A stretch of 64,000 bases of DNA, taken from an uncultured Clostridia bacterium. Its GTDB lineage: Bacteria; Bacillota; Clostridia; Christensenellales; Pumilibacteraceae. Location: the NCBI GenBank assembly GCA_947175335.1, contig CAMWMF010000007.1, forward strand, positions 23,853-87,852, read 5' to 3'. The position numbers and the translations under genes were made by a program. The notes below the pieces were generated by a model. It was not told where the DNA came from and made no database searches. It was given only the letters and a program-made list of their open reading frames with translations. This document shows positions 17,334-26,872 of this stretch, in pieces. Positions within the stretch are counted from its first letter, which is position 1. Each line of letters begins with the position of its first letter.

Positions 17334-18119
17334 ATGGGCAAAAAAGACGAAGTAGTGGAAATTGCCGAGGAAGAAGAGTCTTCCAAAAGCTTTCGCGTAG
17401 TGCTGTCCGATTTTGACGGACCGCTCGATTTGTTGTTGCATTACGTCAAGATAGAAAAAATCGATATCGAGGATATTTTCATTTCCGACATAACCGATCA
17501 GTATTTGAAGGCCATGGAGGGCATTGACGAGCTTGATATGGAGGAAGCCTCTGACTTTATAGTCGTTGCCGCAACGCTGTTGGAAATCAAGTCCAAAAGA
17601 CTGTTGCCTAAAATCGAGGAACCCGTTTTGCAGCAAGACGAGGAAGATCCCGAGCAAGAGCTTATTACGCGCTTAAAGGAATACAAGCTGTACAAGGAAG
17701 CGGCGGAAAAGATGCGCGAGCAGGAAATTTTGGACATGCATTTCCGTGCGCCCGACGATACGGTGGGCACGCCGCGCTTGATACTTAAAGACATGACTAC
17801 AAACGGGCTTATGAACGCGCTCAAAAAGCTGTTCGACAAGATAGGCGAGCGTCAACAGCTGCACAAAGTCAAAATGATAGAGCGTGACCCGTTTACCGTC
17901 GAGGAAAAAATCGAGTTTATACGCGAACGGTTTAAAATCGTCGAGCAATGCACGTTTGACGAGTTGTTTGACGAGGACTATACCGTCGGCGAGGTTGTAA
18001 CAACGTTTTCTGCGCTCCTCGACCTTGTTAAAGGTCAAGAGGTTGGCGTTCGTCAAGAGGACGTGTTTACGACAATTACGATAATAAAGAGGAGACCGGA
18101 AGATAATGCTGGAGATTGA
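17334..18119 (+). CDS. scpA: Segregation and condensation protein A (ATG 17334; track start is GTG 17328)
   Basis: FDGPLDLLLHYVKIEKIDIEDIFISDITDQYL. Confidence 0.95.
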   Translation: MGKKDEVVEIAEEEESSKSFRVVLSDFDGPLDLLLHYVKIEKIDIEDIFISDITDQYLKAMEGIDELDMEEASDFIVVAATLLEIKSKRLLPKIEEPVLQQDEEDPEQELITRLKEYKLYKEAAEKMREQEILDMHFRAPDDTVGTPRLILKDMTTNGLMNALKKLFDKIGERQQLHKVKMIERDPFTVEEKIEFIRERFKIVEQCTFDELFDEDYTVGEVVTTFSALLDLVKGQEVGVRQEDVFTTITIIKRRPEDNAGD

Positions 18120-18768
18120 AAAAGTAGATAACGTGCTGGAAGCGCTTTTGTTCGTGTCCGGCGACGGACTTAAAATATCCGATATTTGCGAACAGCTGGA
18201 ACTGCAAAAGAGCGAGGTTATGGCTGCCGTAAAAAAATTGCAAAAAAAGTACGACAAGGAGTCGGGCATACAGATTATAAGCTATAACGGTAAGTTGCAA
18301 CTTGCTTCCAATCCCGCTTACGCCGAAGTGCTGTCGGTGGTGCTTAATCCAATTAAGGAGAAGGCGCTGTCTAATCCTGCAATGGAAACGCTGTCTATTG
18401 TCGCATACCGTCAGCCCGTAACAAGGTTGGAAATAGAGAATATCCGCGGCGTCAACTGCGATTATGCAATACAAGCGTTGCTTAAAAACAACCTTATAGA
18501 AATTGTCGGGCGCAAGGACACGCTGGGCAAACCGTTGCTGTTTGGTACTACCGAAACGTTTTTGCGCAAGTTCGGCATAGAAGATATATACGATTTGCCC
18601 AACCGCGACGCTTTGCTCGATCAAATCAAGCAAATAGAGGAAGCTTCGCCCGAACCTACAGAGGAAGGCTTGTATAGGTTCGACGAGAAAGACGGTGGCG
18701 AAGAAACTCCCGAATTTTTACAAGGCGAGGACGTTGTTAAAATCGAAGTCGACGACGGCGACAACTAA
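18106..18768 (+). CDS. scpB: Segregation and condensation protein B
   Basis: EALLFVSGDGL, LSIVAYRQPVTRLEIENIRGVN, LLFGTTETFLRKFGI. Confidence 0.95.
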   Translation: MLEIEKVDNVLEALLFVSGDGLKISDICEQLELQKSEVMAAVKKLQKKYDKESGIQIISYNGKLQLASNPAYAEVLSVVLNPIKEKALSNPAMETLSIVAYRQPVTRLEIENIRGVNCDYAIQALLKNNLIEIVGRKDTLGKPLLFGTTETFLRKFGIEDIYDLPNRDALLDQIKQIEEASPEPTEEGLYRFDEKDGGEETPEFLQGEDVVKIEVDDGDN

Positions 18769-18798
18769 TAATTTGCGTTTATAATATTTATTTAATGA

Positions 18799-19389
18799 GT
18801 GGCAAACACTAAGGGCATGGTATACTTAGTGCTTGCCATTATTATATTGCATATAATTTCGTTTAGACTTTCATTCGGCGTAAAGGCGTATATAAACACC
18901 GATAAAAACGTAGGCGTCATTTCCGTCAAGCTTTTTTTTATCCCTATTTTCAGAAAGAAAATTAATATCAAACGGTTATTACGTGGCAAGGAAGATATAA
19001 AACAAGATAATGATGATGAACAACAAGAAAAATCGGGTAAACCGAGTAGGTTTAAAAGCTTTTTAAAGGACTGCGCAATCGGAATATTAAAAGCCGTGTG
19101 CGTAATGACCGCAAATCTACAAGCAAAGATAGGCACGGGCGACGCGGCTACGGACGGTATGGCGGTTGGTATGCTACGCATTGCGTATAGCCAGTTTTGC
19201 GCATTTTTCGGTTTTGACGGCGACGGCGGAATAATCGAGCCCGATTATAATTCCGAAATCTTGTTTTTCGATTTTTTCGGCATATTTTCGATAAGTTTTG
19301 CAGATATTATCTTTGCCGTATGCTGCGTTATTTTCGAAAAGCTTGCGCATGTCGGCGGAAGGAGAAGCTATGCGAATGTTGCCGAGTGA
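18799..19389 (+). CDS. DUF2953-like membrane-anchored protein
   Basis: N-terminal TM followed by a conserved-looking region; immediately upstream of ytfJ/gerW, a common sporulation pairing. Confidence 0.6.
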   Translation: MANTKGMVYLVLAIIILHIISFRLSFGVKAYINTDKNVGVISVKLFFIPIFRKKINIKRLLRGKEDIKQDNDDEQQEKSGKPSRFKSFLKDCAIGILKAVCVMTANLQAKIGTGDAATDGMAVGMLRIAYSQFCAFFGFDGDGGIIEPDYNSEILFFDFFGIFSISFADIIFAVCCVIFEKLAHVGGRRSYANVAE

Positions 19390-19753
19390 ACATACCGAAC
19401 ATCCTATCGAGCGCATTATGGACAGTGCGTTCGGCAAAATGCGTACATTGACCGACGCCGATATAATAGTGGGTAATCCCATTGTCATGCCCGACGGAAC
19501 AACCGTAGTGCCTATCAGCAAAATAAGCATAGGCATTGTCACCGGTGGTGGTGAGTATTGCCAAAAACAGCAAAATGAATATCCGTTTGCCGGTGCAAGC
19601 GGCGCCGGTATGAGCGTGTCGCCGGTGTGCTTTTTGGTAAGCGACGGCAAGTCGGTAAAAATGCTAAACGTCGGAAGTAAAACTATTTTGGATAAGGTTG
19701 TGGAAACCGTACCGGACGTGGTCGGTTCACTGTTTGGGAAAAAGAAAAGATGA
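19370..19753 (+). CDS. YtfJ/GerW-family sporulation protein (start corrected to 19370)
   Basis: HPIERIMDSAFGKMRTLTDADIIVGNPI, GTTVVPISKISIG. Confidence 0.92.
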   Translation: MRMLPSEHTEHPIERIMDSAFGKMRTLTDADIIVGNPIVMPDGTTVVPISKISIGIVTGGGEYCQKQQNEYPFAGASGAGMSVSPVCFLVSDGKSVKMLNVGSKTILDKVVETVPDVVGSLFGKKKR

Positions 19754-20598
19754 AAAGAACGTTGATTAAAAAAATTGTTATTATGGTTTGCTGCGCAATG
19801 TTTGCGGCAATGTGTTGTGCCGGAACTTATGTTCGCGCTGACGAGGTTGCTACCGTTGGCGGGACTGCCGTGGGTAGTTCTGCGGCCGCTATGGCGCTTG
19901 TGGACGGTGATACCGGCGAGCTTATATACTCCAAAAACTGTGACGCGCGTCGAGAACCCGCCAGCACCACCAAAATTTGTACGGCTATAACGGTTATAGA
20001 AAACCAAACTATTTTGGATATTCCTATGCCTATACCTGACGAAGCTGTGGGCGTGGAAGGCTCGTCGCTGTACTTGCAAAAAGGGGAAATGATGACAGTG
20101 CGCGACTTGCTGTACGGACTTATGCTTCAATCGGGCAACGACTGTGCGACGGCGCTTGCTATCATTGTAGGCGGAAGCGTGGAAGGGTTTATTCAAATGA
20201 TGAATGAAACAGCGCAAAAAGCCAGTGCTAAAAATACTCACTTTGCCAATCCGCACGGACTGCATCACAAGGATCATTATACAACTGCACGCGATCTTTG
20301 CGCCATATCGTATTACGCGATGCAAAACGAATTGTTTAGGGAAATCGTGTCCACCAAGCGGCATACAACGCCGTACTACGGTCATGACTTCAAACGCAAC
20401 TTTCCCAACAAAAACAAGATTTTGTTCAATTACGAAGGCGGCAACGGAATAAAAACCGGTTACACGCGGCATTCGGGCAGGTGTTTGGTGTCATCAGCCA
20501 CGCGTGACGGAAAGACGTATATATGCACAGTGCTTAACTGTGGGGATATGTTTGAGGAATGTATGCGACTTATGGACTGCGCGTTCGCTCGCAAGTAA
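19750..20598 (+). CDS. D-alanyl-D-alanine carboxypeptidase (second S11 family copy)
   Basis: SxxK (ASTTKICTA), SGN (QSGNDC), KTG (GIKTGYT). Confidence 0.92.
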   Translation: MKRTLIKKIVIMVCCAMFAAMCCAGTYVRADEVATVGGTAVGSSAAAMALVDGDTGELIYSKNCDARREPASTTKICTAITVIENQTILDIPMPIPDEAVGVEGSSLYLQKGEMMTVRDLLYGLMLQSGNDCATALAIIVGGSVEGFIQMMNETAQKASAKNTHFANPHGLHHKDHYTTARDLCAISYYAMQNELFREIVSTKRHTTPYYGHDFKRNFPNKNKILFNYEGGNGIKTGYTRHSGRCLVSSATRDGKTYICTVLNCGDMFEECMRLMDCAFARK

Positions 20599-20617
20599 TA
20601 CATTGTCGGCTAAACAC

Positions 20618-20646
20618 TTGATTTTTTGACTGAAAAGGTTTAAAAT
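20618..20646 (+). promoter_or_regulatory. Promoter TTGATT-N17-TAAAAT abutting rluB start
   Basis: TTGATT 20618-20623, TAAAAT 20641-20646. Confidence 0.6.
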
Positions 20647-20652
20647 CAAGTT

Positions 20653-21357
20653 ATGCGTATCAACAAGTATCTTAGCGGCTGCGGATTAGACAGCCGCCGC
20701 AAATGCGAAAAACTGGTAACCGACGGCAGAGTTAAGGTAAACGGCAAGACGGTTACCGACCTTGCTACCGACGTCAAGGACGGCGATTACGTTGAGGTAG
20801 ACGGCAAAGCCGTCAATCTATCCGAGCGCAAGGTTTACATAATGCTAAATAAGCCCAAGGGCTGTGTGTGCACAGCCAGCGACGAAAAAGGTCGCAAAAC
20901 CGTTCTCGATTTTGTTAAAATCAAGGAGCGGGTTTTTCCCGTGGGCAGGCTGGACTACGACACAGAGGGACTACTTTTGCTCACTAACGATGGAGAATTG
21001 GCATATACGATAACACATCCCAAAAACATGGTGCAAAAGGTGTACAGCGTGCGTGTAGAGGGCGAGCCGTCTGATATGGAATTGAAGCGGTTGCGCAGTG
21101 GTGTCGAATACAACGGAGTTAAGTATGCGCCTGCGCGTGTAACTGTTGTGGAAAAGGACGAAAAGCAGACTAAGCTGGAAATTACTGTAATCGAAGGCAA
21201 AAATCACGAAATCAAAAACATGATTGAGTCGCTCGGACGGCGCGTGTTGTTTTTGAAGCGCACGGAAATTGCAGGCATACGCCTCGGCGGGCTGTCGCGC
21301 GGTGAGTGGCGGTATTTGAACTCGCGCGAGGAAGCACACTTAAAATCACTCAAATAG
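20653..21357 (+). CDS. Pseudouridine synthase, RluB/RsuA family
   Basis: S4 domain plus VFPVGRLDYDTEGLLLLTNDGELAYTITHP. Confidence 0.95.
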   Translation: MRINKYLSGCGLDSRRKCEKLVTDGRVKVNGKTVTDLATDVKDGDYVEVDGKAVNLSERKVYIMLNKPKGCVCTASDEKGRKTVLDFVKIKERVFPVGRLDYDTEGLLLLTNDGELAYTITHPKNMVQKVYSVRVEGEPSDMELKRLRSGVEYNGVKYAPARVTVVEKDEKQTKLEITVIEGKNHEIKNMIESLGRRVLFLKRTEIAGIRLGGLSRGEWRYLNSREEAHLKSLK

Positions 21358-21397
21358 AGTCATGAAAAATTAATTTTAAAAATTACGCGTGTATTCG

Positions 21398-21426
21398 TTG
21401 AGTTTTTTTATCGGTAATGATATAAT
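21398..21426 (+). promoter_or_regulatory. Promoter TTGAGT-N17-TATAAT for the decarboxylase cluster
   Basis: Hexamers at 21398-21403 and 21421-21426. Confidence 0.7.
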
Positions 21427-21452
21427 GTAAATGGTAGAATTTGGAGGGTTGA

Positions 21453-22802
21453 ATGGAAACATTAAAAAACGCCAAAACCGCGCTTGCCGCGGCAAACAAA
21501 AACTTAACCGATTTTTTAAACGCGCTCGTCGACGATAAGTCTTTCGTCGAAACGGACGCGTTTATTTGTTCTTTAAACGACGCTAACGTCGGCGACGGAG
21601 TTGTAAGCGGCTTTGCTACCGTAGACGATACGCCCGTTTGCATTTTTGCCGTAAACGGCAAGACAATGAAGGGCGCAATCGGGGAAGCCAATTCCAAAAA
21701 GATTGTGCGCACTATCAACAACGCCGTACGTATGGGTAAACCGTTGATTGCGGTGTGGGACACGATGGGCGCACGCTTTGCCGAGGGAATAGGCGCACTC
21801 GAAGGCTACGGCTCTATGCTGCGTGCTTACACCGTTGCTTACGGCGACGTTCCCGTAATTACGGTTATCAAGGGCAACAATCTCGGCATTTCGTCGTATG
21901 TGGCGGGCATAAGCGATTTTGTAATAGCTTATGAGGATAGTGTAATCGCTTCCGCTTCGCCGCTGGTGATAGCCGGTAAGGCCGGTGTGGACGCAAAGAC
22001 CGTCGGCACTGCTAAAGCTGCGGCGCAAAAGGGCATCGTTACGCAAACAGTAAAGACCGACAAAGAGCTTCGTCAGCAAGTAATAGCAAGCCTTGCGGTA
22101 TTTAAGGGCGAGAAACAAAGCGGTGACGACGTCAACCGCGTTTGCAAAGGGCTTAAAGCGGGCGTTGGTATTGACACGCTTATTAAAGAAGTATTTGATA
22201 AAAACAGCTTTTTGGAGCTGCGCGAGCAGTATGCGCCTGCTGTAAAGACGGGCTTTGCCACGCTTGCCGATATAACTGTCGGTGTTGTGGTTGCGGCTGC
22301 CGACGGGGAGCGCATAACGCACGACGCGTGCATAAAAATAAGCGAATTTTTGAACGTATGCGAAAACGCCGAACGTCCCGTTGTGTTTTTGGTAGATAGT
22401 GTAGGCACCGAGCAATCGGCTGCCGACGCCGCGCTTATTCGTGAAATGTCCAACCTCATATATCAAGTGAATTCGCTTAGCGTCGATATCTTTTCGGTGG
22501 TGTACGGAAAGGCTATCGGCGGCGCGTATACGGCGTTAGTTGCGCCTTCGGAATATAAAATCGCTTGGGATAGCGCGGAAATCGGCGCGCTGGAATCGGA
22601 AGCAGCGGCACGCTTGCTGTATGCCGATGAAATCAAGTCCGCTAAAGACAAGGACAAAACTGCCGAAAAGCTTGCCAAGTCTTACGGCGGGGAAAACTGC
22701 GCGGCGCTTGTAGTCGCAAAAGACGGATATTTGGACAACGTTATCGAGCCCAATCATACGCGCTCGTACTTGATAGCTGCGCTGCTTGCGCATGTGGAGT
22801 AA
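21453..22802 (+). CDS. Divergent carboxyltransferase (12S/MmdA/AccD-AccA-like) subunit
   Basis: VWDTMGARFAEGIGALEGYGSMLRAY, C-terminal GAYTALVAPSEYKIAWDSAEIGALESEAAARLLY and DGYLDNVIEPNHTRSYLIAAL. Confidence 0.82.
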   Translation: METLKNAKTALAAANKNLTDFLNALVDDKSFVETDAFICSLNDANVGDGVVSGFATVDDTPVCIFAVNGKTMKGAIGEANSKKIVRTINNAVRMGKPLIAVWDTMGARFAEGIGALEGYGSMLRAYTVAYGDVPVITVIKGNNLGISSYVAGISDFVIAYEDSVIASASPLVIAGKAGVDAKTVGTAKAAAQKGIVTQTVKTDKELRQQVIASLAVFKGEKQSGDDVNRVCKGLKAGVGIDTLIKEVFDKNSFLELREQYAPAVKTGFATLADITVGVVVAAADGERITHDACIKISEFLNVCENAERPVVFLVDSVGTEQSAADAALIREMSNLIYQVNSLSVDIFSVVYGKAIGGAYTALVAPSEYKIAWDSAEIGALESEAAARLLYADEIKSAKDKDKTAEKLAKSYGGENCAALVVAKDGYLDNVIEPNHTRSYLIAALLAHVE

Positions 22803-22805
22803 ATA

Positions 22806-23129
22806 ATGAATACTCTTTTATTATCCGCGGAAAAGATAACGTTGGCGGAAGGCGCGCTGTATTCCGTTATTGGCTTTATAATAGTCTTGGTAGTGCTTGC
22901 GTTGCTTGTCGGTATATTCTATTTGTCGGGCTTTGTTTTTCAGTCAAAGGCTTTTAATAAGCAAAAACCGACAAAACCCGCCGCCACGCAGTCAAAAAGC
23001 AATGACGACGAAACAGACGAACAGCTTGTGGCCGCTATAACCGCCGCAATCACGTGCGTGTTGCAAGCGGAATCGGATGACGGCGAAGCGCCCGAATTTG
23101 TAATCAAGCGCATAACGCGCAAAAAGTAA
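22806..23129 (+). CDS. OadG-like small membrane subunit
   Basis: Single TM near N-terminus, ITAAITCVLQAE...EFVIKRITRKK tail, cluster context. Confidence 0.75.
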   Translation: MNTLLLSAEKITLAEGALYSVIGFIIVLVVLALLVGIFYLSGFVFQSKAFNKQKPTKPAATQSKSNDDETDEQLVAAITAAITCVLQAESDDGEAPEFVIKRITRKK

Positions 23130-23156
23130 TTTAGTAATCGTATTTTGGAGGAACAT

Positions 23157-23507
23157 ATGCGTAAATTCAACGTAACAGTAAATGGCAAAACCTATTCGGT
23201 AGACGTAGAGGAAGTAGGCGGAGACAGCAATTCGACTGTTGCTGTACCCGTAACTGCGGCAGCGCCTGCGCCCGCTGCAAAACCTGTAGTAGGTGACGGC
23301 ACCCCGCTCAAAGCGCCCATGCCCGGACTCATTTTGGGTTTGGCACATAAGGACGGCGACACCGTCAAAAAGAACGAAAAGGTTGTCGTTTTGGAAGCCA
23401 TGAAAATGGAAAACGACATAAACGCGCCCGCCGACGGCGTTATCACGTATGTTGTCAAAAAGGGCGACAACGTCGATACCGGCGCAATACTCGCTTATAT
23501 AAAGTAG
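23157..23507 (+). CDS. Biotin carboxyl carrier protein (MmdC/1.3S-like); start corrected to MRKFNVTVNG
   Basis: VVLEAMKMENDI biotinylation motif preceded by an Ala/Pro linker. Confidence 0.95.
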   Translation: MRKFNVTVNGKTYSVDVEEVGGDSNSTVAVPVTAAAPAPAAKPVVGDGTPLKAPMPGLILGLAHKDGDTVKKNEKVVVLEAMKMENDINAPADGVITYVVKKGDNVDTGAILAYIK

Positions 23508-23516
23508 GGTGAGCAA

Positions 23517-24701
23517 ATGAACTTTGTCGGAATGCTCAAAAACCTATGGGAGAGTACGGGACTCAACCAATCGGTCTTAGGCGGACAATTTATGTGGCAA
23601 AACTACGTAATGCTTGCCGTTGCGTGTGTGTTGCTTTTTGTCGGCATAGGATTGAAAAAAGAGCCGTTACTGCTTGTCCCGATAGCGTTCGGTATGCTTT
23701 TGATTAATATTCCGGGCGCGTATGAGATATTGATGAAAAATCCCGTTGTCGACGCCGAAACAGGTCTTACTACAAGCGCCGGCGGGTTTTTCTATTACAT
23801 TACTCGCGGCGTAAAGTGGGTTATTTTCCCGCCCATAATCTTTTTGGGCATAGGTGCAATGACCGACTTCGGTCCGCTTATCGCAAATCCCAAAAGCTTT
23901 ATTTTGGGCGCGGCGGCGCAGCTCGGCATATTTATTACGCTATTCGGCGCAATGCTATTGGGCTTTGAGGGCTTTCAAGCGGCGGCAATAGCCATAATAG
24001 GTGGTGCCGACGGTCCTACGTCCATATACGTTGCTACCAAAATGGGGGTAAGTAGCGGCATGCTTTCCGCAATAACCGTTGCGGCGTATTCGTATATGGC
24101 TCTCATTCCTATTATTCAGCCGCCGATTATGAAGCTGCTCACAACCAAAAAGGAACGTTCCATACGCATGGAACAGCTTCGCCCTGTGTCTAAGCGCGAA
24201 AAAATAGTGTTCCCCATAGTGGTTACGCTGGTATGTGGACTTATTTTGCCCGATTCGTTGCCGCTACTCGGTATGCTCATGCTTGGTAATTTGTTGAAGG
24301 AATGTATGGTTACGGACAGATTGTCGCAAACGGCAAGCAACGGGCTTATGAACGGCATAACCATATTCCTCGGAATAAGCGTCGGGTCGATGGCTGTCGG
24401 CACGGAGTTTTTAGCGCTGGATACGCTGAAAATAGTCGTGCTCGGCTTGTTTGCGTTTGTTATGGGTACGGTAGGCGGTTTGCTTATGGGTAAGCTTATG
24501 TGCCTGTTGTCGCACGGAAAAATCAATCCGTTAATCGGAAGTGCGGGAGTTTCCGCTGTTCCTATGGCGGCGCGAGTGTCGCAAACCGTTGCGCAAAAGG
24601 ACGACCCCAACAACTATTTGCTTATGCATGCAATGGGGCCGAACGTTGCGGGCGTTATCGGTTCGGCGGTCGCTGCCGGCGTACTGCTTGCTGTTTTTTA
24701 A
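23517..24701 (+). CDS. Na+-translocating decarboxylase beta subunit (OadB/MmdB)
   Basis: [16 protein letters not shown], multi-TM, C-terminal [18 protein letters not shown]. Confidence 0.95.
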   Translation: MNFVGMLKNLWESTGLNQSVLGGQFMWQNYVMLAVACVLLFVGIGLKKEPLLLVPIAFGMLLINIPGAYEILMKNPVVDAETGLTTSAGGFFYYITRGVKWVIFPPIIFLGIGAMTDFGPLIANPKSFILGAAAQLGIFITLFGAMLLGFEGFQAAAIAIIGGADGPTSIYVATKMGVSSGMLSAITVAAYSYMALIPIIQPPIMKLLTTKKERSIRMEQLRPVSKREKIVFPIVVTLVCGLILPDSLPLLGMLMLGNLLKECMVTDRLSQTASNGLMNGITIFLGISVGSMAVGTEFLALDTLKIVVLGLFAFVMGTVGGLLMGKLMCLLSHGKINPLIGSAGVSAVPMAARVSQTVAQKDDPNNYLLMHAMGPNVAGVIGSAVAAGVLLAVF

Positions 24702-24734
24702 AAATTTAAATCGATTTAGCAATCGGAGTATATT

Positions 24735-26132
24735 ATGAGCAAAGTTAAAATAATGGAGACTATTTTGCGCGATGCGCACCAATCCCAAGCCGCAACGCGC
24801 ATGCGCACTGACGAAATGTTGCCTGCCGCCAAAATGCTGGATGACGTAGGTTTTTACGCACTGGAAGCGTGGGGTGGCGCTACATTCGATTCGTGCTTGA
24901 GGTATTTGGACGAGGATCCGTGGGAGAGACTTCGCGCACTTAAAAAGGCGATACCCAACACTAAGCTGCAAATGCTGTTTCGCGGTCAAAACATTTTGGG
25001 CTACAAGCACTATGCCGACGACGTCGTTGACGAGTTTTGCCGTCTGTCGCTTAAAAACGGCATAGATATAATACGTATATTCGATGCGCTCAACGATATT
25101 CGCAACATGAAGCAGGCGATTGACAGCACCAAAAAGTACGGCGGCACGGTAGAGGCGGCGCTATGCTACACCACCAGCAAAGTGCATACAATCGACTACT
25201 TTGTCGATCTAGCCGTCAAGCTCGAACAAATGGGTGCCGATATAATCTGCATAAAGGATATGGCAAACCTTTTGTTGCCGTACACCGTTTATGAGCTTGT
25301 TTCGCGTATTAAGGAAAAGATTAAGATTCCGCTGCACTTGCACACGCATAACACTGCCGGTACTGGCGACATGGTTAACCTTAAAGCCATTGAAGCGGGC
25401 TGCGATATTGTCGACACCGCGCTGTCGCCGTTAGGCAACGGCACCAGCCAACCAGCAACCGAATCGCTAGTGGCGTCGCTTCAAGGCACGCAGTACGATA
25501 CGGGGTTGGATTTAGACAAGTTAAACAAATGTACGGTCTACTTCCGTAAAGTAGCCGAGCGGCTTACCGCAGACGGCATACTTAACCCCAAAGTACTGAA
25601 AGTTGACGTAAATGCGCTTATATACCAAGTGCCGGGCGGTATGCTCAGTAATCTAATCAGTCAGTTAAAACAGCAAAACGCATCGGATAGACTCACCGAA
25701 GTTTTGGAAGAAGTACCGAGAGTTCGCGCCGATATGGGTTATCCGCCGCTCGTTACTCCGTCCTCGCAAATAGTAGGTACTCAGGCGGTTCTTAACGTAC
25801 TTAGTGGCGAACGTTATAAAACTGTGACCAAGGAAACAAAGGGTGTCGTGGCCGGCGAGTACGGCAAACTGCCTGTGGAGCCGTCTAAGGAAATTATCAA
25901 AAAGATTATAGGCGACGCGCCGCGCATTACTTGCAGACCTGCGGACAACATCAAGCCTGAATTGGACGCGTACAAAAAGGAAATAGAGGAGTACGCAATA
26001 CAGGAAGAGGACGTGCTTACGTACGCGCTGTTCCCGCAGCTTGCTATTCCGTTCTTTAAAAAACGCGAAGCAAAATTGCATGGTATAGATAAAGCTATTT
26101 ACGACAAGGACAACAAAGTACAGCCCATATGA
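24735..26132 (+). CDS. oadA: Oxaloacetate decarboxylase alpha/transcarboxylase 5S subunit
   Basis: ETILRDAHQSQAATRMRTDEM, ALEAWGGATFDSCLRYLDEDPWERLR, HLHTHNTAGTGD. Confidence 0.95.
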   Translation: MSKVKIMETILRDAHQSQAATRMRTDEMLPAAKMLDDVGFYALEAWGGATFDSCLRYLDEDPWERLRALKKAIPNTKLQMLFRGQNILGYKHYADDVVDEFCRLSLKNGIDIIRIFDALNDIRNMKQAIDSTKKYGGTVEAALCYTTSKVHTIDYFVDLAVKLEQMGADIICIKDMANLLLPYTVYELVSRIKEKIKIPLHLHTHNTAGTGDMVNLKAIEAGCDIVDTALSPLGNGTSQPATESLVASLQGTQYDTGLDLDKLNKCTVYFRKVAERLTADGILNPKVLKVDVNALIYQVPGGMLSNLISQLKQQNASDRLTEVLEEVPRVRADMGYPPLVTPSSQIVGTQAVLNVLSGERYKTVTKETKGVVAGEYGKLPVEPSKEIIKKIIGDAPRITCRPADNIKPELDAYKKEIEEYAIQEEDVLTYALFPQLAIPFFKKREAKLHGIDKAIYDKDNKVQPI

Positions 26133-26872
26133 GAATTCTTTTTACAAACGACGACGGCTACGATTCGGTAGGATTGCATGCCGTCGCCGATTTATTTAAA
26201 AGCGAACACGATATAGCCGTGGTAGCCCCGGATATGCAAAAGTCCGCTGCATCGCACTCTATTACGTTGCGGCCGAATGTTTTGAAATGCCGAGAGGTGG
26301 AAGGGTACGACTACAAGGTTTATGCCGTAGGCGGTTCGCCTGTAGACTGCGTAAAGACTGCGGTTTCATTATTGTTTCCCAAGCCCGACCTAGTAATATC
26401 CGGCATAAATAACGGGCGCAATTTGGGTAGCGACGTTTGGTATTCGGGTACGGTATCCGCCGCGTCTGACGCGGCGCATTTGGGTTTTCGCGGCATTGCT
26501 TTGTCGCTCGATAATTACAATGCTACAATCGATGATTATAGGCCGTGTGCCGAGTTTATTAAGAAAAATATAGATTTGCTCACGTCTATACAGCTTCCGC
26601 CAAAAAGCTTACTTAATATTAACTTTCCCAAAGACAAGCCGATAGGCGTCAAAGTCGTCAAAATGAATACGCAGCTCACATTCTTAGACGAATATGTGTT
26701 GTTGGAAAACGGCGTTGTCAGTCCCGAGGGAAGGCGCGTCGAAACGACAATATTCGACGATAACGACGAGTATTGGTGTCCTCGCGGTTACATAACAATT
26801 ACGCCGCTGTTATTGGACAGAACTGATTACACCGCGCTGAAAACTATGAACGAGGACGGGTTTTTGTTGTGA
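26129..26872 (+). CDS. surE: 5'/3'-nucleotidase SurE
   Basis: MRILFTNDDGYDSVGL, APDMQKSAASHSIT, SGINNGRNLGSDVWYSGTVSAA. Confidence 0.97.
   Translation: MRILFTNDDGYDSVGLHAVADLFKSEHDIAVVAPDMQKSAASHSITLRPNVLKCREVEGYDYKVYAVGGSPVDCVKTAVSLLFPKPDLVISGINNGRNLGSDVWYSGTVSAASDAAHLGFRGIALSLDNYNATIDDYRPCAEFIKKNIDLLTSIQLPPKSLLNINFPKDKPIGVKVVKMNTQLTFLDEYVLLENGVVSPEGRRVETTIFDDNDEYWCPRGYITITPLLLDRTDYTALKTMNEDGFLL

Noticed and set aside
19174-20472. Long minus-strand ORF of 432 aa
   Set aside because: Lies opposite ytfJ and a dac gene with clear motifs; no recognisable domains; explained by codon bias of the sense strand
21573-22466. 297-aa minus-strand ORF
   Set aside because: Antisense to the 12S-like carboxyltransferase gene, no domain support
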